From Brevibacterium permense (GTDB lineage Bacteria > Actinomycetota > Actinomycetes > Actinomycetales > Brevibacteriaceae), in NCBI RefSeq assembly GCF_013280495.1, contig NZ_JABSSX010000002.1, positions 1 through 64,000 on the forward strand: a stretch of 64,000 nucleotides of DNA. Direction: 5' to 3'. Shown here piece by piece: positions 45,345-54,048 of this stretch (positions are counted from its first letter, which is position 1; every line of letters starts with the position of its first letter). The notes beneath the pieces were generated by a model that saw nothing but the letters and a program-made list of their open reading frames with translations, searched no databases and was not told where the DNA came from. Position numbers and translations under genes: made by a program.

Positions 45345-46582
45345 GCGCGGTCCTTTCCGACCTTGCTCAGCACTGCGGACAGCGCGGCTCTGATGCCGGT
45401 CTCGAGAGTGGTCTCAACATCGTCGGGAGCGAAGAACGGAGAGTGATTCCCGGGAGGGGTCTGACCATCGGCGAACTTGTTGGGGGAGTAGCCGCCGAAG
45501 AACCAGTACACGTACGGGACGCCGATGTCATCGCCGAACGCTCCGACGTCTTCGCTGCCGGTGGCAGGCTCGGACACGTGGACCCGTTCGGCGCCGAGTT
45601 CGGATCCGACATGGGTGAGGAACGAATCGGTCTCCTCGGGGTCGTTGTAGCACCGCGGGAACCGATACATCTCTTCGATCTCGGGTTCCGGAGCTCCGGA
45701 AGCAAGAGCCTCGGCTTCGATGATGCGGCGGACCCGGTCGAGGACGACCGCGCGGACCTCCTCGGTGAAGGTGCGGATATTGAGTTTGAATTCGGCGGAG
45801 TCGGGGATGATGTTCTCTTTGAGTCCGCCGTGGAAGGTGCCGACGGTGACGACGGACATGTCGCGGCCGGAGATCTCGCGTGACACGACCGACTGGAGGC
45901 GGGTGATCATATAGGCGCCGAGGACGATCGGGTCGATAGCGTTCTCCGGCTGGGATCCGTGTGCCTGTTTGCCCTTGACGGTCACGCGCAGGCAGTCGGA
46001 CATCGCCATGGCGGTGCCGCTGCTGACGTAGAGGTGACCGGCGGCACCGGGCCACACGTGCTGACCGAAGATGACTTCGGGGCGCACGATCTCATCCCAG
46101 AGTCCGTCGTCGAGCATGGCCCGGGCACCTTGACCGGTCTCTTCCCCCGGTTGGAAGAGCATGACGACGGTACCCGACCACAGGTCCCTGTGTGCGACGA
46201 GGTGCTTGGTGAGGTAGAGGCCGACTGTGATGTGAGTGTCGTGGCCGCAGCCGTGCATGACCTTCGTCGTCTCCCCGTCGGGAAGAGTGCCGTCCGCCGT
46301 GGAGGCATAGTCGAGTCCGGTGTCTTCGCTGATCGGCAGTCCGTCGATGTCGGCACGGTAGCCGATGACCGGACCGTCGCCGTTCTCGATCACGGCGACG
46401 ACTCCGGTTCCGCCGAAGGTGCGGGTCGTCAGACCGAGGGCCTGGAGCCGGGAGGCGATCTCCGCGGCAGTGTTCGTCTCCTGCATGGACAGCTCGGGAG
46501 TGCGGTGGAAGTGCTTGTAGTCGGCGATCGTCTGGTCGAGATCGGCACTGATCGACGCGCGGAGGGCGGCGTTGAGTGACAT
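45341..46582 (-). CDS. M20D amidohydrolase/peptidase
   Basis: Metal-dependent hydrolase of the IAA-amino-acid/hippurate/N-acyl-amino-acid hydrolase group. Metal ligands: the cysteine and histidines of MHGCGHDTHI (about residues 109-118), the glutamates of QPGEETGQGARAML, the histidine in IFGQHVWPG, and a late histidine in PPGNHSPFF. The 413 residues fit the family. No signal peptide is visible, so it acts inside the cell. Together with the downstream amidase it suggests cleavage of imported N-acyl amino acids or related amides (inference). Confidence 0.9.
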   Translation of the reverse strand: MSLNAALRASISADLDQTIADYKHFHRTPELSMQETNTAAEIASRLQALGLTTRTFGGTGVVAVIENGDGPVIGYRADIDGLPISEDTGLDYASTADGTLPDGETTKVMHGCGHDTHITVGLYLTKHLVAHRDLWSGTVVMLFQPGEETGQGARAMLDDGLWDEIVRPEVIFGQHVWPGAAGHLYVSSGTAMAMSDCLRVTVKGKQAHGSQPENAIDPIVLGAYMITRLQSVVSREISGRDMSVVTVGTFHGGLKENIIPDSAEFKLNIRTFTEEVRAVVLDRVRRIIEAEALASGAPEPEIEEMYRFPRCYNDPEETDSFLTHVGSELGAERVHVSEPATGSEDVGAFGDDIGVPYVYWFFGGYSPNKFADGQTPPGNHSPFFAPDDVETTLETGIRAALSAVLSKVGKDRA

Positions 46583-46676
46583 GATGTCCTTTCAGCAGAG
46601 GTCTGGTGCCATCTTGGCAGGAATTGTCGGATGCGGGGGTCAGTCTCGGCAGACGAGCACCGACCCTTGTCAGCCG

Positions 46677-47414
46677 TCAGTTGATGCCGACGGTGTCGGT
46701 GCCGTCGCTGTCGGGTCTCTTGTCCGTGACCGCCTTGTTGCGGGTGAACCATGTGATGAGGATGGTCAGGAACACGACGATGGCGACGTCGCCGGGCGCG
46801 AGCACGGGAACCAGCCGGACGAGGACGAGGATGACCAGCGCCGCCATGCCGAGGGCGATGAGCGTCGACTTCAGCTGTTTGAGCGACGCGATGAGCTGGA
46901 CGGTAACACCGCCGAGGATGGCCGGGAGGATGTAGAGCTTCGCGACGAGGGTCACCGGCTCGGGAATGAGGGAGACGAGCCAGGTGCCGAGGATGCCGAC
47001 GAAGATGACCATCGAGGCGACGTGGATGATCGCGGCTCCGCAGATGGCCATCGTCGCCGCGTATTCGCCCTTGCGAGTGCCGGGCTTCGCTCCGATCGTG
47101 TCCTGAGCGACGATCGCCGAGGGCAGCAGCTTGTTCGCGACGTTGCCGATCATGAAGGCTTGATACATTCCGGCGGGTCCGAGGATCGGGAAGTAGGTGA
47201 GAGGTTCGACGATGTAGAAGACGCCGTAGACGGCGAACACGGCGAGGAATCCCTTGAGGATCTCTCCGAGGTCGATGTTCGCGTCGGCGACGAACAGAAG
47301 ATAGAACGGCACCGAGGTGGCGATGAGGAATCCGATGAACAGCGTGATCGAGCCCCATCGGCTGGTGGTGCGCTCGAATGCCGCGTGCGAGGGTGATGTG
47401 ATGATCGATGGCAT
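46677..47414 (-). CDS. Integral membrane protein, partner of DUF5058
   Basis: A 245-residue protein with six or seven hydrophobic segments and the motifs YFPILGPAGMYQAFMIGNVANKLLPSA and PAILGGVTVQLIASLK, but no family I can name. It starts 9 nt after the DUF5058 gene with GAGGAGA before its ATG. The pair therefore probably forms a two-component membrane complex, plausibly a transporter feeding the downstream amidohydrolases. A C-terminal acidic tail (PDSDGTDTVGIN) is cytosolic. Confidence 0.75.
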   Translation of the reverse strand: MPSIITSPSHAAFERTTSRWGSITLFIGFLIATSVPFYLLFVADANIDLGEILKGFLAVFAVYGVFYIVEPLTYFPILGPAGMYQAFMIGNVANKLLPSAIVAQDTIGAKPGTRKGEYAATMAICGAAIIHVASMVIFVGILGTWLVSLIPEPVTLVAKLYILPAILGGVTVQLIASLKQLKSTLIALGMAALVILVLVRLVPVLAPGDVAIVVFLTILITWFTRNKAVTDKRPDSDGTDTVGIN

Positions 47415-47423
47415 GTTCTCTCC

Positions 47424-48170
47424 TCAGGCTTCGGGCATGCCGAGACCGGCATAGTGGGCGAAGTAGGCGGCGACGAGGCCGATGAGCAAAGAGATTCCCA
47501 ATCCCCATTCCTTCAGCCAGTTCTGTTTGAGCGTCTTGGCGAGCAGCAGGCAGATGCTCATCACCACCGCCGAGACGATGACGGCGATGACGTGGGTCGG
47601 TGACTTCGGCAGCTCACGGAAGGTCAGCGCCGCGAAGGCCGCGAGCAGCGCCGCACCCGGGATGATCGACATGAGTGCGGGATTGACCTTCTCGAGCTTG
47701 TGAGAGCTGCGTTTGAAGATCGGGGTGAGGATAAGGGTGGAGATCATCCAGCCGGCGCCCGAGAGGCTCATCGCCATCAGGGCGACGATGAACACGCCGC
47801 GAGTGAAGGTCTCATCACCGAGGTTGGCACCCATGGTGCCTGCCGCCAGGGACGCAGATGCGACCTCGGTGGCGGCGGACCCGATGAGTCCGACGCGGAC
47901 GATGACCGGGGGAGTGCCGAACAGAGGCAACAGAGCGATGGCGACGAGGACCACCGACAGCGATGGCCCGATGGCGGCGACACCGCCGGCGCGGAAAGCC
48001 GAACGGACTTCCTGTTGGCTCATACCCGCGGACTCGGCGTTCTTCTTCACCGCGGTCATATAGATGAGCGATTGGACGACGACGACGCCCATCACCGCCA
48101 GCGCGAGTATCCAGAGAATCGGTGCGTTTGCGAGGCCGCTGTAGTCGGCCGAACCGCTGGCCACAGTCAT
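47424..48170 (-). CDS. DUF5058 family membrane protein
   Basis: A 248-residue integral membrane protein with about seven hydrophobic segments. Recognisable blocks: IYMTAVKKNAESAGMSQQEV, FRAGGVAAIGPSLSVVLVAI, GTMGANLGDETFTRG and PTHVIAVIVSAVVMSICLLL. I assign it to DUF5058, a family of unknown function often encoded beside M20 peptidases. GAGGAG lies 6 nt before the ATG. It leads the cassette, about 90 nt downstream of a perfect 16-bp palindrome. Confidence 0.75.
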   Translation of the reverse strand: MTVASGSADYSGLANAPILWILALAVMGVVVVQSLIYMTAVKKNAESAGMSQQEVRSAFRAGGVAAIGPSLSVVLVAIALLPLFGTPPVIVRVGLIGSAATEVASASLAAGTMGANLGDETFTRGVFIVALMAMSLSGAGWMISTLILTPIFKRSSHKLEKVNPALMSIIPGAALLAAFAALTFRELPKSPTHVIAVIVSAVVMSICLLLAKTLKQNWLKEWGLGISLLIGLVAAYFAHYAGLGMPEA

Positions 48171-48262
48171 GGTCAGCTCCTCACTTCATTATCGAGTTGC
48201 AGGGGCGCAGGAGAGCGAGCCATATCGGTATACCATCGCGCAGTGCACAGGAATAACCTATA

Positions 48263-48278
48263 CTGACCGATCGGTCAG
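48263..48278. promoter_or_regulatory. Perfect 16-bp palindrome, likely repressor operator
   Basis: CTGACCGATCGGTCAG is fully self-complementary and lies 93-108 nt upstream of the DUF5058 start, with TATACT at 48259-48264 overlapping it on the plus strand. Its size and symmetry are those of TetR- or GntR-type operators; no regulator gene is adjacent. Confidence 0.55.
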
Positions 48279-48333
48279 GACCATGGTTTGACCAGAAGTT
48301 CTCAACACTCGAGATTTATCGGAGCGATTTCCG

Positions 48334-48474
48334 ATGCCCGTCCCGCCTTGCGGAACGACACCACCTGAGATCGTCGGAGGAGTCCGCTATGCGAAGCTGC
48401 TGGAGCAGGCGAGCACGGAAGAGGTCGAAGCCACCTGGGGAGCCGATCACCTCGGAGAGGACATGACTGGCTGA
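48334..48474 (+). other. Possible 46-codon coding remnant
   Basis: A short plus-strand frame with GVRYAKLLEQASTEEVEATW near its middle looks protein-like in composition but has no ribosome site and no recognised family. It may be the end of a lost gene. Apart from this and the palindrome, 48171-48651 contains nothing I can identify. Confidence 0.3.
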
Positions 48475-48651
48475 ACGATGAGTACGCCGAGTTAATCTCA
48501 ACCGAACTCGGCGATCTCAGCGTCGCCCTGCGCGCCGAGAGCGGAAACAAGCCGCCACGCCCGGTCGGCGAGGGAGTCACGCACGCTCAGCGCGTGCTGC
48601 TGTCGGGTCGGTGACGGGTACCGAACGGTGACAGGCTGGAACTGCGGTGCT

Positions 48652-49170
48652 TCAGCGCTTCTTCGGTGAGATGTACATGGTGATGCGCGCGGTGACGAAG
48701 GCGATGCCGTTCGCGTCGAGGACATCGACGGGGACGACCAGGTCGAACTTCTCCTCGCCGAATTCGGGGATCTCTTCAAGCCGGGTGACAGCCGTGACCG
48801 GCCCCTTGCTCGCCTTGGCGTTGTATTCCACGGTCATTCCAGCCGGGATCCAGCGGTGAGTGGGAGGCACGGTCGCTTCCGTCATGACGCCGGCGGCGAC
48901 TTCGGCCATATTGCACGACGCGATCGCGTGATAGGTGCCGATATGGTTGTGCATTCCGCGGCGGTTGGGAGCAGTGACGCGGCACAGCCCGGGGCGCAGC
49001 TCTTTGATCTGCGGGCGCACAGTACGGAAGTAGGGTGCTTTGAAGCAGATGCCCTGAGAGAACAGCCAGGAACCCACGCGGCCGCCCAGAGGCATCTTCT
49101 GCATCTTCTTCCAGAGCTTGAAGGTGGGCGCAGATTCGGTGTTCTGCACGGCTGTGGTGACTGCGGTCAT
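48652..49170 (-). CDS. DUF4442 hotdog-fold thioesterase-like protein
   Basis: A 172-residue protein of the DUF4442/PaaI-like hotdog group: FKAPYFRTVRPQIKEL, NRRGMHNHIGTYHAIASCNMAEVAAG (the segment that carries the active-site residues in hotdog thioesterases) and IPAGMTVEYNAKASKG. Probably hydrolyses or binds acyl-CoA; substrate unknown. GGAG-type site GGGCGCCTCC is poor. A 12-bp palindrome lies 28 nt upstream. Confidence 0.85.
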   Translation of the reverse strand: MTAVTTAVQNTESAPTFKLWKKMQKMPLGGRVGSWLFSQGICFKAPYFRTVRPQIKELRPGLCRVTAPNRRGMHNHIGTYHAIASCNMAEVAAGVMTEATVPPTHRWIPAGMTVEYNAKASKGPVTAVTRLEEIPEFGEEKFDLVVPVDVLDANGIAFVTARITMYISPKKR

Positions 49171-49197
49171 GGAGGCGCCCTTTACTGTGATCTGAGT

Positions 49198-49209
49198 TAC
49201 TGTTCAGTA
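49198..49209. promoter_or_regulatory. Palindrome upstream of the DUF4442 gene
   Basis: TACTG-TT-CAGTA, symmetric apart from the central two bases, lies 28-39 nt upstream of the ATG and is a candidate operator. Confidence 0.4.
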
Positions 49210-49218
49210 CACATGCTA

Positions 49219-49644
49219 TCAGTCGGACCATTCGGCGGGCGTCTGGTCACGAGTGCGCTTGAGGAGTTCACGGAGCACCGATTCGTCGACGTCATTCAAG
49301 CGTGTGAGATACAGGCACGACGTGCCGCTGCGGTACTTGCCGAGCCTGGAGGCAAGATAGGGTCACCGGTCCTCATAGTCGCTCGCGAGATAGATCGTGT
49401 GCTGACGCGAGGCAGGGGAGTACGCGAGAACCGGCATCCTGCCGCCATGTCCGGATTCGTACCGATACTCGACCTCGCCGAATCCGATGATGCGTGAGGC
49501 CCAGACAACGGGCTCTTCGCCGGAGATCTCTGCGAGGATCTCGCGCAGGCGATCAGCCTCGGCGCGCCTGGGACCGCCTGCACGGTCGAGCACCTCATCG
49601 ACGGGTTCGCCTGTCGGTCGCATTGCCGGTTGCTTCGTCGCCAT
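49219..49644 (-). pseudogene. DUF1801 gene interrupted by a TGA codon
   Basis: From the ATG at 49644 the frame encodes a DUF1801 (YdhG-like) protein (GEPVDEVLDRAGGPRRAEA, EPVVWASRIIGFGEVEYRY, TIYLASDYEDR) and then meets TGA at 49363-49365. The very same frame continues for 47 codons with the family's expected C-terminus (ASRLGKYRSGTSCLYLTRLN, DVDESVLRELLKR) to a stop at 49219. The single stop is thus a nonsense mutation or sequence error. The family's function is unknown. Confidence 0.8.
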
Positions 49645-49852
49645 TTCGCCTCCTGGTGTCGGCCTGATGGATCACAGGCTCAGATCGCCGGATTCGCTTG
49701 TCACTGCGCGTCTCGGGGAGCGGGTCAGTCTCTGTACTTAACATAATGTATATTATCGGCGTTATACCTAAAGCCGGAGAGGAGCCTTGGATGCCCCGCA
49801 AGACGCTCCCACCGCGAAAGCGCAACAGACGGCGATGACCCTCACCGACAGA

Positions 49853-49890
49853 AATGGCCGTGAGCGACGCATGGGTCACTCACGGCCATT
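49853..49890 (-). terminator. Terminator of the rpf gene
   Basis: A perfect 12-bp stem (AATGGCCGTGAG with CTCACGGCCATT, 14-nt loop) lies 68 nt beyond the rpf stop, followed by TCTGTC on the minus strand. No gene is seen in 49645-49850. Confidence 0.65.
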
Positions 49891-49958
49891 CCATGATCAC
49901 GATCGCTGCGCACGTGTCCATGCCTGCAAATCGTTGATCGTCAGTTCATCGTGTGGTC

Positions 49959-50429
49959 TCAGCTGCCGACGGTGACGTTGCCGCCGAGGCCGACCTTGCC
50001 GCTGTCGCCAGAGCCACCGTCGTCCTTCTTGCCGCCATCGTCCTTCTTGCCGCCTCCGTCATCGGCAGCGCCATTGGACTTCGTCAGTCCGGCTTTCTCA
50101 CCGCAGGTCGGCCATGCGCCCGGCCCCTGCTCCTTGAGGACTTTCTGAGCAATCCGGATCTGTTCCTTCTTGCTGTGCTCATCCGCAGTGCCCGAACCGC
50201 CGAAGCCGTTCCACGTCTGCTTGGAGAACTGCAGTCCGCCGTAGTATCCGTTGCCGGTGTTGATGTGCCAGTCTCCGCCGGATTCACATTCGGCGACCTT
50301 GTCCCAGACGCCCTTCTCAGATGCCTGGGCCGGCTGCCCTGCGCTCATTCCGGTCAGTCCGGCCGCTGCGACAGCGCCGGCGCCGACGAGCAGGGCGACC
50401 TTGCGGAGGCTTGTGCTGTAGAGGTTCAC
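49959..50429 (-). CDS. Resuscitation-promoting factor, secreted transglycosylase
   Basis: Secreted peptidoglycan hydrolase that stimulates regrowth of dormant actinobacterial cells. After a signal peptide (about 1-37, cleaved after QPAQA) comes the Rpf domain, KGVWDKVAECESGGDW with the catalytic glutamate, NTGNGYYGGLQFSKQTW, and the cysteine in WPTCGEKAG pairing with the early one. The tail is low-complexity with repeated KKDDGG. I use the GTG at 50429, which has GGAG 9 nt upstream, instead of an ATG 27 nt earlier. A tandem TAAC array lies upstream. Confidence 0.92.
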   Translation of the reverse strand: MNLYSTSLRKVALLVGAGAVAAAGLTGMSAGQPAQASEKGVWDKVAECESGGDWHINTGNGYYGGLQFSKQTWNGFGGSGTADEHSKKEQIRIAQKVLKEQGPGAWPTCGEKAGLTKSNGAADDGGGKKDDGGKKDDGGSGDSGKVGLGGNVTVGS

Positions 50430-50465
50430 TGTGTCTTCTCCAAAGTACGACTGCATTTCGGTTCT

Positions 50466-50502
50466 GTAACCCGGTCGTTACCGAGCCGTTATACACCGTA
50501 AC
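50466..50502 (-). promoter_or_regulatory. Tandem TAAC-type half-sites upstream of rpf (possible MtrA site)
   Basis: Read on the minus strand: GTTAC (50498-50502), ATAAC (50488-50492), GTAAC (50477-50481), GTTAC (50466-50470), spaced 10, 11 and 11 bp. TATAAC at 50488-50493 could also be the -10 box. The one-turn period suits an OmpR-type regulator; MtrA controls rpf genes in other Actinobacteria. Confidence 0.5.
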
Positions 50503-50599
50503 GAATCAAGTGCCGCATTTGAACCCGAGACCGTGAATTCAGCATCCGAATCGCCTCCGCGGAACCTGAGTGAGGCCTGAAGAGCAGCGGCTTCCCCAG

Positions 50600-52101
50600 T
50601 CAGGAATTGACGTACTGTGCCAGATGCTCCGCGGTCAGCGATCTAGTCGCCTTCGCCCCTGCGACCAGCTCATTCGGGCTGCCTTCGAAGACGATCGACC
50701 CTCCGTGAAGTCCGGCGCCGGGACCCAGGTCGATGATGTGATCGGCGTGAGCCATCACGGCCTGATGGTGTTCGATGACGATGACGGTCCGCCCCGAATC
50801 GACGAGCCCGTCGAGGAGCTGCGGCAGATTCTCGACATCGGCCAAGTGCAGACCGGTCGTCGGTTCGTCGAGGATGATGACCTGCGCGGCATCAGCGGCC
50901 TTCGCCGACAGATGGACGGCCAACTTCAATCTCTGCCGCTCTCCCCAGGACAGAGTCGTCAGCGGCTGACCGAGGCTGACATAGCCGAGTCCCACCTCGG
51001 CGAGGATCTTCAGAATCTTAACGACCGCGGGGATACGCGACTCCCCCGCACCGAAATGCTCGATCGCTGCGTCCACCGGAAGGTCGAGGACCTCACGGAT
51101 ATTCAGTCCGCCCAAGGTGAACTCGAGCACCTCGGCTTGGAAACCCTTGCCCTCGCACTCGTCGCAGGGTGCGGACACGCCTCCCATGAGCGCCATATCC
51201 GAATAGATGATTCCGGCCCCGTTGCACACGGGACAGGCACCTTCGGAGTTCGCGCTGAAGAGAGCGGGCTTGACCCCATTAGCCTTCGAGAATGCCTTCC
51301 GAATGGGTTCGAGCATCCCGGTATACGTGGCTGGGTTGCTGCGCCGGGATCCCCTGATCGGCGCCTGATCGATCATCACGACCCCATCACGTCCACGCAG
51401 GGATCCCTCGATGCGGCTGCTCTTACCGGATCCTGAGACGCCGGTGACGACGGTGAGCACGCCGAGGGGCACGTCGACATCGACATCGCGCAGATTGTGC
51501 GACCCGGCGTCGCGGATCTCGAGAGCTCCTGCCGGTTCCCGCACCGTTTCCTTGAGCGACGCCGTGTATCCGAGGTGGCGACCGGTGAGCGTATCGGATG
51601 CCCGGAGGCCTTCGACGGTGCCGGTGAAGGTGACCTCTCCCCGTTGCTGCCGGCTCCGGGTCCGAGATCGACGACGTGATCGGCGATGAGGATCGTCTCG
51701 GGTTAGTGTTCGACGACGAGCACCGTGTTGCCTTTGTCCCGCAGCGCCAGCAGGAGTTCGTTCATCGATCGGATGTCATGCGGGTGCAGGCCGATCGTCG
51801 GTTCGTCGAAGACGTAGGTGATGTCGGTGAGCGAGGACCCGAGGTGGCGGACCAGTTTGATCCGCTGCGCCTCTCCCCCGGACAGCGAACCGGCCGATCT
51901 GTCCAAGGACAGATATCCGAGGCCGATGTCGTTGAAGGCGCACACATCCGCACGCAGGGAATCGAGCAGCGCCGAGGCGGCTCCCGGCTCGATCTGGTCC
52001 AACCAACCCGCGATGTCCGAGATCTGCAGAGCGCAGACATCGGCGATGGATTTACCGGCGATCAGCGAGGACCGGGCGGCGGCGTTGATCGAGATGTCCA
52101 C
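50600..52101 (-). pseudogene. UvrA-like ABC ATPase, truncated and interrupted
   Basis: Class resembling the standalone UvrA-like proteins of Streptomyces and relatives. The N-terminal nucleotide-binding half is missing: homology starts abruptly near 52101 with NAAARSSLIAGKSIADVC. Then come LSGGEAQRIKLV and VFDEPTIGLHPHDI. TAA at 51703-51705 interrupts VVEH|PETILIADHVVDLGPG in frame. A frameshift near 51650 joins to the second half (50600-51544), which has GVSGSGKSS, a CPVCNGAG/CDECEGKG zinc module and LDEPTTGLHLADV. The second signature reads LSWGE instead of LSGGE. It cannot be functional. Confidence 0.85.
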
Positions 52102-52120
52102 GTCAGCAATCGTAGACTGC

Positions 52121-52527
52121 TCAGCTCGATGGGACTTCTCGATTCCTGACCGGTCGCAGTGCAATCTTCACCACGATCGTCGGCAGCCGGTGCTCGCCTG
52201 CGGCGACTCCGTCGCGGTAGCGGGTCGGTGAGAGTCCGACGAGTTCGCTGAAGCGGGTGCTGAAGCTGCCCAGGGACGAGAAGCCGACGGTGAAGCAGAA
52301 CTCAGTGATCGTGAGATCGCCGCGGCGGATGAGGGCCATGGCCCGTTCGATCCTGCGCGTCATGAGATACGAATACGGCGATTCTCCGAAGGCCGATCTG
52401 AATTGGCGATTGAGGTGACCGGCGGACATGTGCACACCGGTGCCAGGGCCTCCACGCTCAAGGGCTGGTCGAACTCGCGGTCGATGCGGTCCCGGACTCG
52501 GCGCAGAGCCACCAGCTGTTCGTTCAC
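52121..52527 (-). pseudogene. AraC-family regulator, frameshifted
   Basis: The GTG at 52527 overlaps the permease stop (GTGA) and encodes NEQLVALRRVRDRIDREFDQ then PLSVEALA. A missing base near 52440 shifts the frame. The rest, MSAGHLNRQFRSAFGESPYS, RRIERAMALIRRGDLTITEF and FSSLGSFSTRFSELVGLSP, is a complete AraC double helix-turn-helix in the other frame. Restored, it is a small one-domain AraC protein of about 135 residues, probably the regulator of the adjacent amine oxidase and permease. Confidence 0.8.
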
Positions 52528-54047
52528 CCCTCGTCGACTCCCTGTTTCAGGGTGCGTCCGCGGAAGAAGTCGGGATGGCGGACGGATTGGATGATCATGA
52601 TGACCACGCCCAGGGCCAGCACCCCGATGCCGAGGACGAAGACGAGTCCGATGCCGAATACCGAGGATCCGGATCCGTAGTCGGGGTCGAGCGAGTCGAC
52701 TGCGGTGGTGACGAAGATGACCAGCAGGGTCACGCCCCCGATGAGCGGGAACAGGAACCGGTAGAAGAACGTGCGGGTCGAGGCGAAGAGGCTGCGTCGG
52801 AAGTACCAGATGCAGGCCAGGCCCGTGATGCCGTAGTAGAAGCAGACCATGAGTCCCAGCGCAGTGATCGTGTCCCACAGAGCGTTCTCCGAGAGCAGCC
52901 GCATGACGACATAGAAGATGATCGCGGCGCCCGCCGAGGTGACGGTGGCGACCGACGGGGACTTGTAGCGGGGAGACACCCGACCGTACTTCTCAGGCAG
53001 CGCCCCGTAGTGGCCCATCGCCAGGATCGTCCGCGAGGGCGAGACCATCGTCGCCTGCAGCGAGGACAGGGACGATGAGAGCACCGCAATGGATACGAGC
53101 ACTGCGAAGGGCCCCATGACCGGGCCGGCGAGTGAGGCGAAGATCGATTCCTGATTATCGGGGTTGCCCGCACCCAGACCTTCGGTGCCGACTCCTGCGA
53201 AGGAGATGACGGCGATCGTGCAGGCGATGTAGATGATGACGATCGCGATGATCGTGAGCATGGCAGCGCGGCCCGGAGTCTTCTCCGGATCCTTCGCCTC
53301 CTCGTTCATCGTGATCACCGTGTCCCAGCCCCAGAACAGAAAGATCGACAGCGATACGGCTGCCGCGACGGTGGAGAAGTCGCCGGCAGACAGCGGATTG
53401 AACCAGTCGAGAGACACCGGGGTCGGATCGTAGGAGGTGCCATTGGAAGCCTGCACAATCGCGGCGACGACGAACCAGCCCAGCGCCAGCACCTGGAAGG
53501 CAACCAGCCACACCTGCAGCCTCTCGGTGGCTTCGACTCCCCGATACGACACCCAGGCCGCCGCGGCGGTGAGGATGATCGTCACGGGGATGTTGATCCA
53601 CAGCACTCGTGTGAGTTCGGCGATGGATGGGTCGGAGAACACTTGGGACAGCAGGAGGAAGAGGAAGTCGACGGCCACGGCCGCGAGGTTGGACAGCACG
53701 AGGACGGTGGCGGCGACGAGTCCCCAGCCGCCCATCCAGCCCAGCCAGGGCCCGAACGCTCTGGTCGCCCACGTGAACGTCGTGCCCGAATCCGGCATCG
53801 CGGTGTTCAATTCCCGGTAGCCGAAGACGACGAGCAGCATCGGCACGAAGCCGATGAGCAGCACGGCCGGGGTGTGCACCCCGACTTCGGAGATCGTCGG
53901 ACCCAGTCCCGAGGTCAGCGTATAGGCCGGAGCAATGCAGGAGATGCCGATGACGGCTCCCCCGATGGCTCCGATCTTGCCGGCGGAGAGTCCTTTGGAG
54001 CTCAGTCCGCTCGTGTTCGTCGACGGTGTGGGCTGTGTGCTGCTCAT
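52524..54047 (-). CDS. APC-family amino acid/polyamine permease
   Basis: A 507-residue transporter with about twelve membrane segments. It begins IGAIGGAVIGISCIAPAYTL, the first APC helix with its substrate-binding Gly-rich break, and includes AMPDSGTTFTWATRAFGPW and IFLFWGWDTVITMNEEAKDP. ATG 54047 starts 1 nt after the amine oxidase stop, so the two are coupled. Amine or amino-acid uptake for the oxidase is the natural inference. Confidence 0.88.
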   Translation of the reverse strand: MSSTQPTPSTNTSGLSSKGLSAGKIGAIGGAVIGISCIAPAYTLTSGLGPTISEVGVHTPAVLLIGFVPMLLVVFGYRELNTAMPDSGTTFTWATRAFGPWLGWMGGWGLVAATVLVLSNLAAVAVDFLFLLLSQVFSDPSIAELTRVLWINIPVTIILTAAAAWVSYRGVEATERLQVWLVAFQVLALGWFVVAAIVQASNGTSYDPTPVSLDWFNPLSAGDFSTVAAAVSLSIFLFWGWDTVITMNEEAKDPEKTPGRAAMLTIIAIVIIYIACTIAVISFAGVGTEGLGAGNPDNQESIFASLAGPVMGPFAVLVSIAVLSSSLSSLQATMVSPSRTILAMGHYGALPEKYGRVSPRYKSPSVATVTSAGAAIIFYVVMRLLSENALWDTITALGLMVCFYYGITGLACIWYFRRSLFASTRTFFYRFLFPLIGGVTLLVIFVTTAVDSLDPDYGSGSSVFGIGLVFVLGIGVLALGVVIMIIQSVRHPDFFRGRTLKQGVDEG

Positions 54048-54048
54048 C

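Noticed and set aside
49363..49365. TGA in DUF1801 as a selenocysteine codon
   Set aside because: No catalytic cysteine is expected at this position in the family and no SECIS-like hairpin is evident right after it.
50430..50599. c-di-AMP (ydaO) riboswitch upstream of rpf
   Set aside because: Such leaders precede rpf genes in some Actinobacteria, but none of the conserved ydaO blocks are seen and the leader is short.
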